In this document: one piece after another, positions 23,365 to 34,500 of the stretch
Layout: every line of letters begins with the position of its first letter
Position numbering within the stretch: the stretch's first letter is position 1
Origin: Simmondsia chinensis
Taxonomy: Eukaryota; Streptophyta; Magnoliopsida; Caryophyllales; Simmondsiaceae
DNA: 64,000 bases
Assembly (NCBI GenBank): GCA_018398585.1
Contig: JAGTTD010000003.1
Span: 7,510,637-7,574,636, forward strand
Direction: 5' to 3'
Position numbers and translations under genes: made by a program
Notes under the pieces: generated by a model
What the model was told of the DNA's origin: nothing
Seen by the model: the letters and a program-made list of their open reading frames with translations, nothing else
Databases searched by the model: none

Positions 23365-23842
23365 GGAGTAACTAGTGGTGGCCATGGGCTGGGTCGGGCC
23401 GGGCCGGGCCTGGGCCGGGCCCGAGGGCCTCCAGGGCCGGGACCGGCCCGGGCCCTCTACAGTGCCGGCGGGCCGGCCCGGCCTTTTTAACTAAATTAAA
23501 AAAAAATAAAAAATACATAATCGTTTTGTACTAAAATTATTGTAATTTATTGATAAATAATATGAGATACAAATATATTTCTTTCCAAGTATACATGTTC
23601 AAAAAAAATAATACTAAATATATATATAATAAATAAAATATAATATACAACAAGTAATTATCAAAAAAATATCAGTAAATAAATAACGTATCAAATACAA
23701 ATACAAAGTTGGGGCCTAATATTTAAAAATACAAATTTATTTATCAAAAAATATAAAGTTTGACATATGGAGTGTGCGGTCATCTTTTGACGTAAATATT
23801 TGAAAGTAAATAATTAACATACAAAAGTCTTGAATCTTGATA

Positions 23843-26059
23843 TCAGTCATATCGGGGGGTTTTTACGCCATCATTTGACGTATCAGTTGTGCGGTCATCT
23901 TCTTCATCGCTCGATGAATCCATCTTCATTCTCTGTTGATCTCTTGCCTCAGCTAGCAGCCAATCCTTCAAGCACACGGACATCTCCAAGCTCGACGGTG
24001 ATAGCTTCGCCCTCTTCGTTCCAAGCAACCTGCCACCAAGACTGAAAGCACACTCCGATGCTACTGAAGACACCGGACAACTTAGTATATCACGTGCCAT
24101 GGTGGAAAGCACGGGATACTGGGTTTGGTTTGTGTTCCACCATTGTAACAGATCAAAATTCGGGTTGGCCGGCGGTCCGAAAACATGGACCATCGGTGTC
24201 CGCAAATAATAATCTAACTCGTCACATGATGTGGGGGCTGCTGTGGGCGTAAATTGCTCCAACAATTTTCATGAATATGACGTGTGTGAACTACTTCCAC
24301 TAGATGTGGAAGATCCTACTGCAGCAGCACTAGGATTATTGGATACTAATTGACGGGAATATTGAGAAAATAAACTATGCAAGTCGTTATCGACATCGGC
24401 AATGAAAGTGTCGATATTAAGAGAAGGATTCAAATACGTGAAAAAATGTTGGCAAAACAAGTTGAAACCTGAGTGTTTACAACAAGGGTCTAAAATAGTT
24501 GCAAAGCAGTAAGTAAGAGGTAGTTCAGAAAAATATTTGGCAAGCTTTTCTTTCATTGCCGTAATCGATCCGAACAAAATGGGGTTGGATTGATTACCCA
24601 CCATCCAATTTACAATATCAAGCAATGTTGATATTGCTTGAGGCATGGTCGGATAGTAGCAACCCGAAAAAAATGTTGTCGCGTCTTTAAACATGCTAAA
24701 AAATTTACAAATTTCATCTATTATCTCCCAATACATACCGTCCAGGTTGTAATCGCGCCATTCTACACGATTTTCCTGGGCGAATCCATCAGAGCGTCTT
24801 TGTATAGTAGAATGCGCTCTAACATTACTACTGTAGACGACCACCTAGTTTTGGAGTCTAATTTAAATTGTTTATATTCTATGTTATGCAACCTACATAC
24901 ATTTTTAAATCTTTTTTTCCTAGCGACGGATGCTTTAATTGATATTATTACAGATCTTAAGGTGGCAAGGGATACGTCTATAAGATCTAAACCATCCATT
25001 ACCATTAAATGCAAAATGTGACAGATGCAATGAATATGAAAACACTTCCCACCTAACATGGGTCTCATTTTCCTAATTAAATGTGCTACGGATGCAGTGT
25101 TATTAGAAGCATTGTCAAACGTAATACTGAAGATACGTTGTTCTATGCCCCAATAGCGGACTGCCGACATAATCGCACCCGTAATTACCTCGACAGTATG
25201 GGGCCAATCTAAAAGCCCAAAATGAATTATTCTCTTCTGGATGATGAAGGATTCATCGGTCCAGTGTGCCGTTATGCACATATAAGGTTGGCCGGGTTTG
25301 GACGTCCATACGTCCGACGTCAACGAGAACATGCTCGTGTTCGTCGCAAAAAGTGTATGTATCCCAATTTTAAGATTGTGGTACAACGTAAAAGCGTCCC
25401 GCTTTACGGTGTTCCGAGGAATCCTCACAATTGCGGGGTTCACATTTCGTTGGAGGTAGTCGACGAAATGTGGGTTTTCGCTGGTACTAAAAGGCCTTTC
25501 ACTCAAAATTACATATTTAGCTAGCCCCCTACGGTTGCTCACCTGAGAGAACCTAAAATTAGCAAGTGCACCAGTCACTTGCTGTACTAAACGTTGTTGG
25601 CTCTTTTCCAGGAATTGCTCGGGGTGGCACCTAAGTATATGTCTATTTAGTGTGCCCGTCCCACTACCGGGTTGATGGCTAAAATTCTTAGGTGGGTCAC
25701 ATAATTTACAGGTTGCTTTATTAGTTGTCTTATTAAGGGTAAAGTGCTTCCATACCCCACTAGTTGTACGCCTACTAGTCAAGGTACTAGTTTCAGGCTG
25801 GGCATCGGTGGTGAGGGTGGGTTCCTCATCAGTTTGTGAGTCTTCAACCTCACCACTACCTGACTCATGATAATCTTGTGGTTGTGAAAAGTTATAATCT
25901 ATGCTATCATCAATGTATTGGGGTGTTGGGTCTGGTTGTATAAAAGCTCGTTCTTCAGTATTAAGTAAGACAATTCTAGTCCTTTTTTGGGATTCTGGGT
26001 GGCCGAGAAGAGCTAGAACTAGCACGACCGGCTTCAGATGATGAAGAGTTGTGTGCCAT
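23843..26059 (-). pseudogene. hAT transposase, copy 2 (broken)
   Basis: Same domains and same breaks as 15553-17769. At 26025 the base differs (C for T), so the internal ATG at 17735 of copy 1 reads GTG here; copy 1's T is the likely derived base, as the original start is upstream at 26059. A second difference lies at 25930 versus 17640. Confidence 0.9.
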
Positions 26060-26375
26060 ATTAGTATAAATGATTATTATTTATAAAATACAAGTAGTAA
26101 TGCGAATTAAATAACTAAAAATGCGAATCAAAAAAAATTACGATACTAAAATTACCGAAACGAGAGAACAATGAAATTCACACTTCAGCCAAATACTTTA
26201 CGAACTTCGAACTTTAGAGCACAATTTTGCAATTAGCAAATTAGAGAAGATGGGAGATGATGAATGTATAGAGAGAGAAGAGAGAATTGAAGATTTTGTG
26301 AGAAAATGAGTTGGGGAGATTTAAGTATTTATAGAAAAAAAAATATAATTTTTTTTTTTTTTTTTTTTTTGTAAA

Positions 26376-26421
26376 AAAAGAGCCGTTGGCTCTGTACAAC
26401 AACAGAGCCAACGGCTCTTTT
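26376..26421. repeat. Perfect 20-bp hairpin, copy 2
   Basis: Identical to 18086-18131. Confidence 0.95.
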
Positions 26422-26566
26422 AGGCCGGGCCGGGCCCAGGCCCTGAAAAAAATAGGCCCGAGGCCCGGCCCGCTACAGTGCCGTGCGGGCCTGGCCGGGC
26501 CATAAACGAGCCGGGCCGAGCCGATTTCCAGGCCGACCTGGCCCGTTGGCCACCACTAGGAGTAAC

Positions 26567-27023
26567 CGGGAGTAACTTCATGTACTATCCCTTCCGAACG
26601 AATAAAATCTATTAGCCCTAAAGTCTCATATTCCCTACCTCTATCAGTTCTAAAACTTTTAATCTTTTTATTAAAGCGATGCTCTACTTCTCTCACAAAA
26701 ATTTTCAATTTTTCGAATGCTTCACTTTTATTTTTAATTAAGTAAACATAGGTGTACCTAAAGAAATCATCGATAAATGTTATAAAGTATCTTTTACCAC
26801 CACGGGTTAAAATTCCTTCAAATTCACATATATTAGAATGAATGAGTTCTAACAATTCGGTACTCCTATGAACCGACTTGTGAGGGCTTTTACTAATCTT
26901 GGTCAGACTACAATTTTCACATTTTTCAAACTTATTACTAAGTTTAAGAATTAAACCAAGAGAGCACATATAGTTCATATACTTACTATTAACATGAAAG
27001 ACGTGCATGCCAAATGTTTGCAC
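26567..27023 (-). pseudogene. copia integrase N-terminal part, copy 2
   Basis: Duplicate of 18277-18733 with the same Asp-to-Asn change (LIHSNICEF). Confidence 0.85.
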
Positions 27024-27402
27024 AAGAAATAATATAAACGAAAACTGAGTTATCTTTATTCATTTCAATGTTTAACTTAAACATACCATCACATGCAAAC
27101 CCCTTCCCAACAAAGACATTATTTTTGGTGATCACATATTGGTCAGATTCAATAGTTTGCTTAAAACCCGCTTTATTCAGCAAGTATCCAGACATTAGAT
27201 TTTTGCGGATTTCAGGGGTATGTAACACATCCTTAAGGGTCAAAACACGACCAGAAGTAAATTTAATTGTAATTTCACCAATGCCTAAAAATTTAGTCGT
27301 GTGAGAATCACCAAGTAACACTTTTTTCTCAACCTCTACCGGGGAATGGGTCTTAAACAAATTTCGGTCATGACAAACATGTTTAGAGGCACCCGTATCA
27401 AC
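26989..27402 (-). pseudogene. copia protease region, copy 2
   Basis: Duplicate of 18699-19112; the DTGA motif and the preceding TGA (27403-27405) are both present. Confidence 0.85.
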
Positions 27403-28429
27403 TCACCATCCATCGTAATTCTCTAATAGATTAATTTCTGTTAACATAGCCACAAGTGACTCCTCGGTCACACTAGCTTGAGGTGTGGGTCCATTTTTTC
27501 TGTAACGACAGTCTCTGGCAAAATGACCTATTTTTCCATAATTGAAACAAGCAACATTAGTATGTTTATGTTGCCCTTGACCGTTAGGTGGGTTGCCTTG
27601 CTTTTTATATTTCTGACCAAATTTAGAACCATTTTTAGGACCATTTTTACGAGGTCCATTATATTTCATTCCATTCCCCTTAGGTTTTAGATAAGCATTG
27701 GACTTGTGATTTTGACCCTTAGGAGTGTTTTCATGGGCAGATATAAAATTTACCTTATTGCGGTCTCCATTAGTTACCTCATTGTTGTCTTGTTTTCTCG
27801 CTCCTTCTTCACATTGTAGTCGTACCATGAGGCTCTCAGTTGTTAGCTCCTTTTGCTTGTGACGAAGCCTCTTCTAGAATTCTTTCCAAGACTCGGGAAG
27901 TTTATCTATTATAGCAGCTACTTGCATTTGCTCATCTATTTTTACGCCCTCAGTTTTGATGTCATTAACAAGATTGAGGAGTTCTTGTGTGTATATTTGG
28001 ACCGACTTATCCTCTACCATTTGAAAACGAAAAAATTTGCTATAAGCATACTTTTTCACCCCGGCTTGTTCAGTATCATATTTTCCTTGTAGCGCTGTCC
28101 AAATTTCATTTGCACTTTCATAGTTGAGAGAGTAATAATCATAAAGATCATCGGAAAGGCAATTGAGAATATAATTTTTGCAATCTTCTTCATCATTTTG
28201 CCATTTTTCAATCAGAGTAGCATGTTTCTTTTTCTCCTCATCACTCATTTTGGTGACATATTTCTCATTAGGGTTCTCGTTATTGAGAATCCATACTACC
28301 TTCATGAGTTTTAAATAAAATAACATTTTTTGCCCGACGTTTAAAATGCTCACCGAAAAAACGGAAAGGCTTGTTAAGATCATTGGAAATAGGTATAGTA
28401 GGGGTAGTATTGGCTATAGTGGAATCCAT
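27403..28429 (-). pseudogene. copia gag, copy 2
   Basis: Duplicate of 19113-20139. One base differs (27601 C, 19311 T), silent on the gag frame. The zinc knuckle carries the same Cys-to-Tyr change. Confidence 0.85.
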
Positions 28430-28445
28430 GAAACCGTCTTAAAAC

Positions 28446-28951
28446 TGTTGGAAAAAATAAACAGAAATTATTACCTCAATAGCGTGGAAATGAAGAGTTA
28501 CCGATGAAGTAGAGCCGAGCGAGGCACGGATCACGCTTTCTTTAAGACGGTTTCCATGCTCCTACAGATAAGCCCGATGCAGTAGGTAAACAGCGTGCCG
28601 TCCCCAGGATACAACACTCAGCTATCGCTAACGCTCTTAGACCCTGCACTGATCTAAGAGGCCAAAACTATACTACCAAACACTCTTAACTCAAATATTA
28701 TAAAGAAGGGAATTATAGATAAGTAGAAGAAGATGAATGCTTATTTTTTTGTCTAATAAAAACACCACATTATAGTCCCTATTTATAGGGTAAAAATAAA
28801 ATCAATACAATAATATATTTGGCCGTTGAAAATTAATGGGCCAAAAGTGCCGTTGCAAATTTAATATATGTATATAATAAAATTATTATTATATATGTAT
28901 ATATTTTTAAATAACAAATTAAAACAAGTAGAATTTTTTTTAAAACCAACA
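28446..28951 (-). repeat. copia LTR 3 (outer right)
   Basis: 506 bp, TGTTGG to CCAACA. The left part is identical to LTR 2; the right part has private substitutions and a loss of about 40 bases around the GGGCCAAAAGTG repeat and AT microsatellite. Followed by the outer TSD CAAAT. Confidence 0.92.
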
Positions 28952-28956
28952 CAAAT

Positions 28957-29159
28957 TAACTCTTTATAGTAGACCTTTAAATTCATGACATCCTTAATTG
29001 AAAATTTGGTAGTAAGAGAACAAAAGAATTTTTCATTATGATGAAAACCTTAATCTTCCTCGTCATTTAACACCACCAATAGATTGTAGTATGACATTCC
29101 AAGCCCAACTAAACAACAAAATAGGAACTTATTGTGCATATATAGGGTACACATAGGTT
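28957..29159. other. No gene seen
   Basis: AT-rich, no recognised feature. Confidence 0.5.
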
Positions 29160-29560
29160 GAGTTGAACAGAATGCTTAGTTCCCAGACATTTGGCTCAAT
29201 TTTAGCTTAATTTGACGCTCATTTAGCATGAAAACTCTATTTGAGCTCAACTTCGCTACATTGAGTTCAACCTCACTTGGTGAGCTTCGAAAAGTTCATC
29301 TTATTGAAGCTCTCATTTGAGTTCAGTATATGCTCATTTCACCTTAGTTAGGTTCAAGCTCAGCTCATTCGAGCTCAAACTTAACTTGATTGAGAAAGTT
29401 CATATCTATTATGCATGTTGGTGTAGACTCATTTGGACTCTGTTTATACTCGCGAGACCCCAAGCTCAACTTTACCAAACCCAAATAAACGAGCTAGCTT
29501 AGTTTGGTTGGACATTCAAAACGAATCGAACCTTTTAAGCTTTCAAATGAACTAGCTCAC
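29160..29560. repeat. GAGCT/AGCTC-rich repeat, probably hAT MITE
   Basis: Many short GAGCTCAA, TTGAGCTC and AGCTC motifs in both orientations, as in plant hAT MITEs whose subterminal repeats are GAGCT-like. A second such region is at 58393-58865. TIRs and TSD are not clear here. Confidence 0.45.
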
Positions 29561-29574
29561 GACCAAGGAAAACG

Positions 29575-29830
29575 AAAAAAAACTACAAATTCAACAAGAA
29601 GGAGAAAGAAAACAAGATATAATATCTACGTGGTTCAACCAATTGTGTCCACATTCACGGAGTTGCAGAATTTCTTCATTACTTTTGTGTAAAGTGCAGA
29701 GAATTCTTTTCACTAACAATTTCCTCGCGAATCCTAATGGGTTTACAGTCATACGAGAAACCATAGGCAGCTGAAACACCCAAGATGAGACTAAACCCTA
29801 AATAAACTCCACAGTATATAAAACCAAGCC
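29575..29830. other. Possible LTR fragment
   Basis: ATATCTACGTGGTTCAACC followed by GTGTCCACATTCACGG resembles a piece common in plant copia LTRs (ACGTGGTTCGGC.. / CCTACGTCCACGG). No partner LTR or TSD was found. Confidence 0.3.
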
Positions 29831-30306
29831 ACACAGGAAATGCAACAGTTAGCTCAACTCTTTTAAACCCTTATCGTATTGGTGCCGACATTTGTACAGG
29901 TGATCCCAAAGAAGTAACTTAATTGAAACACAATTACATAGTGAGAGTGCACTAAAAGGGTTAAATCTTGCATACCATTCCATTTCTAGCCACCCAGTTA
30001 ACATAACCACCTGACAATCCAAGTTCGACTACCTGGGCCGTTCTATCAATAGTAAAGACTAATTTGTCTAAGAATCCTCATATTTGCACTTACAAATTTA
30101 CCAAACTTCTATAGAGAGATCGAAACTAATCAATTTATCTACTTAGACCATGCCAAATCACCTTGTACTTTGTCAAGTATCTTAGTTTAATCAATGTTAA
30201 TTTTAGTTATATAATTCAGTATGCAACAATATGTCCAAAAGAATAGGCTTCTTAGTGCAAAAAAAAAATAATAAAAATAAAAAATAGGCTTCTTGTCGAC
30301 ATTAAA
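29831..30306. other. No gene seen
   Basis: AT-rich intergenic sequence. Confidence 0.5.
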
Positions 30307-30600
30307 ACAAGAGCCTAGTGCCTCAAAAAGACTCCCACCAAGGCATACGCACAAGACTGAACATATAACCCCAAACAACCCAAAGCACCCGCTTGAGGCC
30401 CCAAAGTTTAGGAGCCCCAAATTTTAGATGTTACAGTTTTTGAAGTAACAATTTTTGATATTAATCGATTTTAAGAGAAATATTATTCTATTTGAAAGGC
30501 CCCAACTAAAAATTTTGCTAGGTACCCCGAGAATGTCAAAACCGGCCCTGCATGGGTAGAGGGGGTAAGATGTATACAACCTTAACCCTATAGGATACTA
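30307..30600 (-). mobile_element. SINE relic split by a hAT MITE
   Basis: CCTAGTGCCTCAAAAAGACT (to 30351) and GGGTAGAGGGGGTAAGATG (from 30554) are the two halves of the TTG-tailed SINE read on the minus strand, like 62661-62815. The MITE at 30352-30550 lies between them. Confidence 0.6.
30352..30550. mobile_element. hAT MITE (CCGGCCCTG family)
   Basis: The right end CCGGCCCTG and the internal GAGGCCCCAAAGTTTAGG match the element at 57683-57889; the left end is degenerate. The flanks CATACGCA and CATGGGTA agree at 5 of 8 bases, consistent with an old 8-bp TSD. Confidence 0.6.
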
Positions 30601-31330
30601 CCAGTCTTCTTGACGACATTAATTGTTGCAATCATGTAAGCTAATGGGAAGATCATTAAAACAAAGGAAGACTATTTTGCTCTCACCCATTTAATCTTTC
30701 AATGAGATTACTATGATACAAAGAGTATATGAACTAATATGAAATACTACAAGGTAATAGGGCATAAATAACCCTTTATATTGTCCAGTTATACAACAAA
30801 TGAAAATTCAACACAGTTAAATTATTTGAGAGACAGAAATTACCAACCTAATCTTGCATGGTATAAAAACTAAAAATTGCACCATATTGGCACACTTACA
30901 GTTTTGATTTTTAAAATATCAAAAGCATCTGCAAAAATGAATTTTTTCTTATTTTAGATTTCTTCTTTCCTGTTTTCAAAAGACTTGACAAAAAGTAAAA
31001 TAAATGAGAAATTTCAGTGAGTTTTGAGCCCGTGCCACAAATTTAGCACAAATTAGATCCACAGATAAATCAAGTGAGAATTTCATCATAAACTGATTAG
31101 CACTAGGTAGAGTAACCAACTATATTAAGAAAAAAGGGTAAAGTAACTCACTAAACTTATAAGTTAATCTTTTTTTTTTTTTTTCTCTTATAACTCCTAT
31201 ATAATATTCTTACACGTGAAATTCTTAACACAAAATCAAAAATAAGAAAATCATTAATAATACCTAATTTTTTAATTTCTCAAAACACAAAAAAAAAAAG
31301 GGCTCTTGGCAAACAACAAATGAGTCTAGC
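30601..31330. other. Intergenic, no gene seen
   Basis: AT-rich sequence downstream of the NDT1-like gene. About 31331-31581 is probably its 3' untranslated region; no exact AATAAA is evident there. Confidence 0.4.
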
Positions 31331-31581
31331 AGCATTGTAATATATAAAATCCCACAAAATAATCCCCTAAAATCACACATTTGCACTCTCCATAAATCCA
31401 ACTATTATCGTCATCATCATCGTTTTTTCAATGTAGAACTCCATCCTCAAACCGCCATTTTATCACTCCCAACACATTATGATCCGAATTTTCCGACCAC
31501 CAAAAAGAATTGTGAAACTGAATTTAATGGTAACTGCAAGTCGATTCGATGATTACCTAATGGGATGTCAAATGATCGTCA

Positions 31582-34500
31582 TCATAGGGTATGAGGGTGA
31601 GTGTCGGGATGAGTCAGATTAACAAGAAAACGATGAATCATCTCGAAGCTGGTGAAGGTAATGACGGCAGCTGGTGTTGTCCTTAGCAGATTGGTGGCGC
31701 ATCCACGGTAAAACCCCGCGATGCCTTCGTGTTCAAACACCTTTTTAACGCAGTCTGCCACCCCAGCGTAGCGCTTCTCTGAGTGGTGCCCTTGTTCTTG
31801 TAGCCTTGACCGAACCACCTAATCGAACACCTTAAAGATTAGTGGGTGCAAATATAAGGCGATGTTTGGTGCAATGGATAACATTTTCTTACGAAAATAT
31901 TTTTTCAGAAAAAACTTATCTTTCTAGTTGAAGGGAATTGTATAGTTCTATAAGTTTGGATGGTTTACGTTTGGGGAAGTTCATATTGAAATGAAGCATA
32001 TAATATAAGATTATGATGGACATTCCTCTGTTGAAAGAAAATGTTTTACCCTTTTGTTGAGGAGAAGTCAATTTCCACTCAATGGAAAATATTTTCCGTA
32101 TTTGTGGTTCTACATGAAGTCATGCAAAAAAACAACAAAGTTAAATGGAAAGCGGAGCCTAAATGGGTTGTGAATGTGAATATGGTTCGGTGAGCTTGAT
32201 GATTGCCTACTGAGCGATCAGAATTACGTAAATAGAGCTGTTTTCACTAGTCACAAATAAGCATATTGGCATCGCATGTGATGAAACAAATAAAACTGCT
32301 GTTCCAAGCGAATCTGGTACCGGCTGTTGGGCTTTAATGCTCAAAAGAAGTTAGTCTCTATCAATTAACATCTCGATCATTTGGGTAGCAGCAATACGAT
32401 CATCTTATTAAAGGGTACGTACTAGTAGGTAAAACTAGTTTTCAAGACCTAGAGATTAACGTATATTATCAACGACACAGAAATAGAGCCTTCAATAATA
32501 TTTTAGGGATCAATTCTAGATCATCACCTTTGATTAGTTGGTATCAGTAACTAGATAAACCTTGCTTTATTTTCGAAAGACTTAAGTTTGCGCTCACCAG
32601 AGTCACATCTCTACATTTTCTATTTCAGACTTGGATGAATTTGGATGGCACCAAAATGAATTCCTAACTGTTTCAATTTTTGGGTCCGAGACAGGTGAAA
32701 TATATGCTGATACAATGCAACGACTCAATCTTGCAGGTTAACCAAAACTCTCAGAAGAGAGCAAGTAATAAGTATCCTATGATCAAAGTATGTTGGGGTA
32801 AGATGCCAACTAGCTTAATTGGTAAAGTTTCAAGGAGGTGGCGGAAGATTTAGGATCTAATCCCTGCATTAAAAGGTGATACGGGGAGGGGCAGGCTTCC
32901 TTACCATATTTTTCTTTTAAAAAAGAACAATTATCTCACGCGCTAATTAGATGAGAAATGCTCCTTTCTTCCTCAGAAACAGCTCAAACAGGCACAATTG
33001 GAAACGCCAGAATTTTCAAGGCTGAATATGTACCGGTGGGAGGTCTGTGAGATACAGTGGTCTTTCCAATAGATCACAAGGCTTTTTTTTTGACACAACC
33101 GTAGTTGATTTATACAGTGATCGAAGGAAATATCCATGTTAGTTTGTATTTGTGTAAAGGTACTTGTGTTTTGATTTAAGTAAACAAACTAAAAAGAGGC
33201 TGTATCAGAGACCCAATTCCATTACTAAATAACCAAAATGTCCTTAACCCCCACAACCCCTCCCCCAACACCCAGCACATCCCAGCCAACCCATCAGCAG
33301 CCTCCCTCAAACACCCTCACACCAGAAGTCCCCTGCCACAAACGCAGCACCAACACCGCCACCCCACCACCCACCCCGACACAAACACACCCTCCACCTT
33401 TGTTTCGAAACCTTCACGCCTCCCCCACCTCCTATTCGGAAACCTATCACCACCCACAAGAGGTGGGTGGTGGAGGTGGGAGTGTTAGTGGGTTGGATTC
33501 ATTGGTTTCAGGAGGCTCCAGCGGGGCAACACATGGCTGCCAACGGGGCGCAATGGCTGCCAGCAAAGAGTGAGGGTGAGGACAGGGTTCAAATTTTTTT
33601 ATTTTTTAAAATTGTTATTATGCCAACTAAATTATTTTTAGGATTATTTACACCAAAGGTTCATATACTTTGCCCGTTGTGTCAATTTGGTCCTTGTACT
33701 TTTAATTGTGCCAATTTTGTCCCTGAACAATTCAAAATGTGTCAATTTAGTCCTTTGGTCAAATTTAAGTTAAGTTAATGTCATAATTTTGAACAACAAA
33801 ATTATGTTAGATGGAAGCAATTTATTATTATTATTTTTTTTTTAATCATGGTAAAGACCGGGCGGGGGGGGGGGGGGGGAGTAAATCCCTTAAATGCCTC
33901 AATTAAGAGGCCCACCTTCAAGGCAAGTAGGAATCGAACCCAGGACCTCCCGAATGGGTTCTAGCGTTACAAACCACTATGCCAATGCCCTAATGGGCAG
34001 AAGCAATTTATTATATATTCATCCGTTTACTCAATTTAACCCAATTCGTGGCCAAACCATTAAAAATTTCTTTAAAAACTTTACATAAAATTCTCTCTAA
34101 GGACCAAATTGATACATTTTGAATTGTACAGGAACTAAATTGACACAATTAAAAGAATACTGACTAAATTGACACAATGGACAAAGTATAAGAACCTTTA
34201 GCATAAATAACCCATATTTTTACTTTTTTGGCCATCATGCCAACAAGTAATGAAACTTGAACCCGTGAGATAGAGGGTATTTGGAAAAAGCTTTCAAAAG
34301 CTCAAGATCCTTCTACAACATTTTTGAATGTCAGGATACTTTTAAAATGGTATACCTAACGGTAGGCTACATATACAAAATTTACTTGCTCTTGGCATTC
34401 GAAAAAAAAAAGAATCTCGGCAGAAACATTTAACAACAAATTCTATGAAACTAAAGGACACTTCATCAACAACATACCTCATGAGGATATGTCAATGTAG

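Larger units (their letters stand above)
23373..26558 (-). mobile_element. hAT DNA transposon, copy 2
   Basis: Duplicate of 15083-18268 with the same TIRs and the same GGAGTAAC TSD (23365-23372 and 26559-26566). It was copied along with the host element, not inserted independently. Confidence 0.95.
11867..28951 (-). mobile_element. Tandem copia array: LTR-INT-LTR-INT-LTR
   Basis: Three LTRs (11867-12423, 20156-20713, 28446-28951) separate two internal regions of exactly 7,732 bp. The LTRs have TGTTGG...CCAACA ends. The whole array is flanked by one 5-bp TSD, CAAAT, at 11862-11866 and 28952-28956; no TSD separates the two units. The array therefore derives from a single insertion that was later duplicated. 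Both units carry the same hAT insertion and the same inactivating changes, so duplication came after decay. Only seven internal differences were found. Confidence 0.93.

Noticed and set aside
11867..28951. Two independent copia insertions side by side
   Set aside because: There is only one TSD pair, the units are nearly identical including a hAT insertion and all defects, and the central LTR is shared and chimeric.
33238..33573. Proline/threonine-rich 111-codon frame
   Set aside because: Result of C-rich composition in intron 8, antisense to the gene, no recognisable domain, frame depends on low-complexity sequence.
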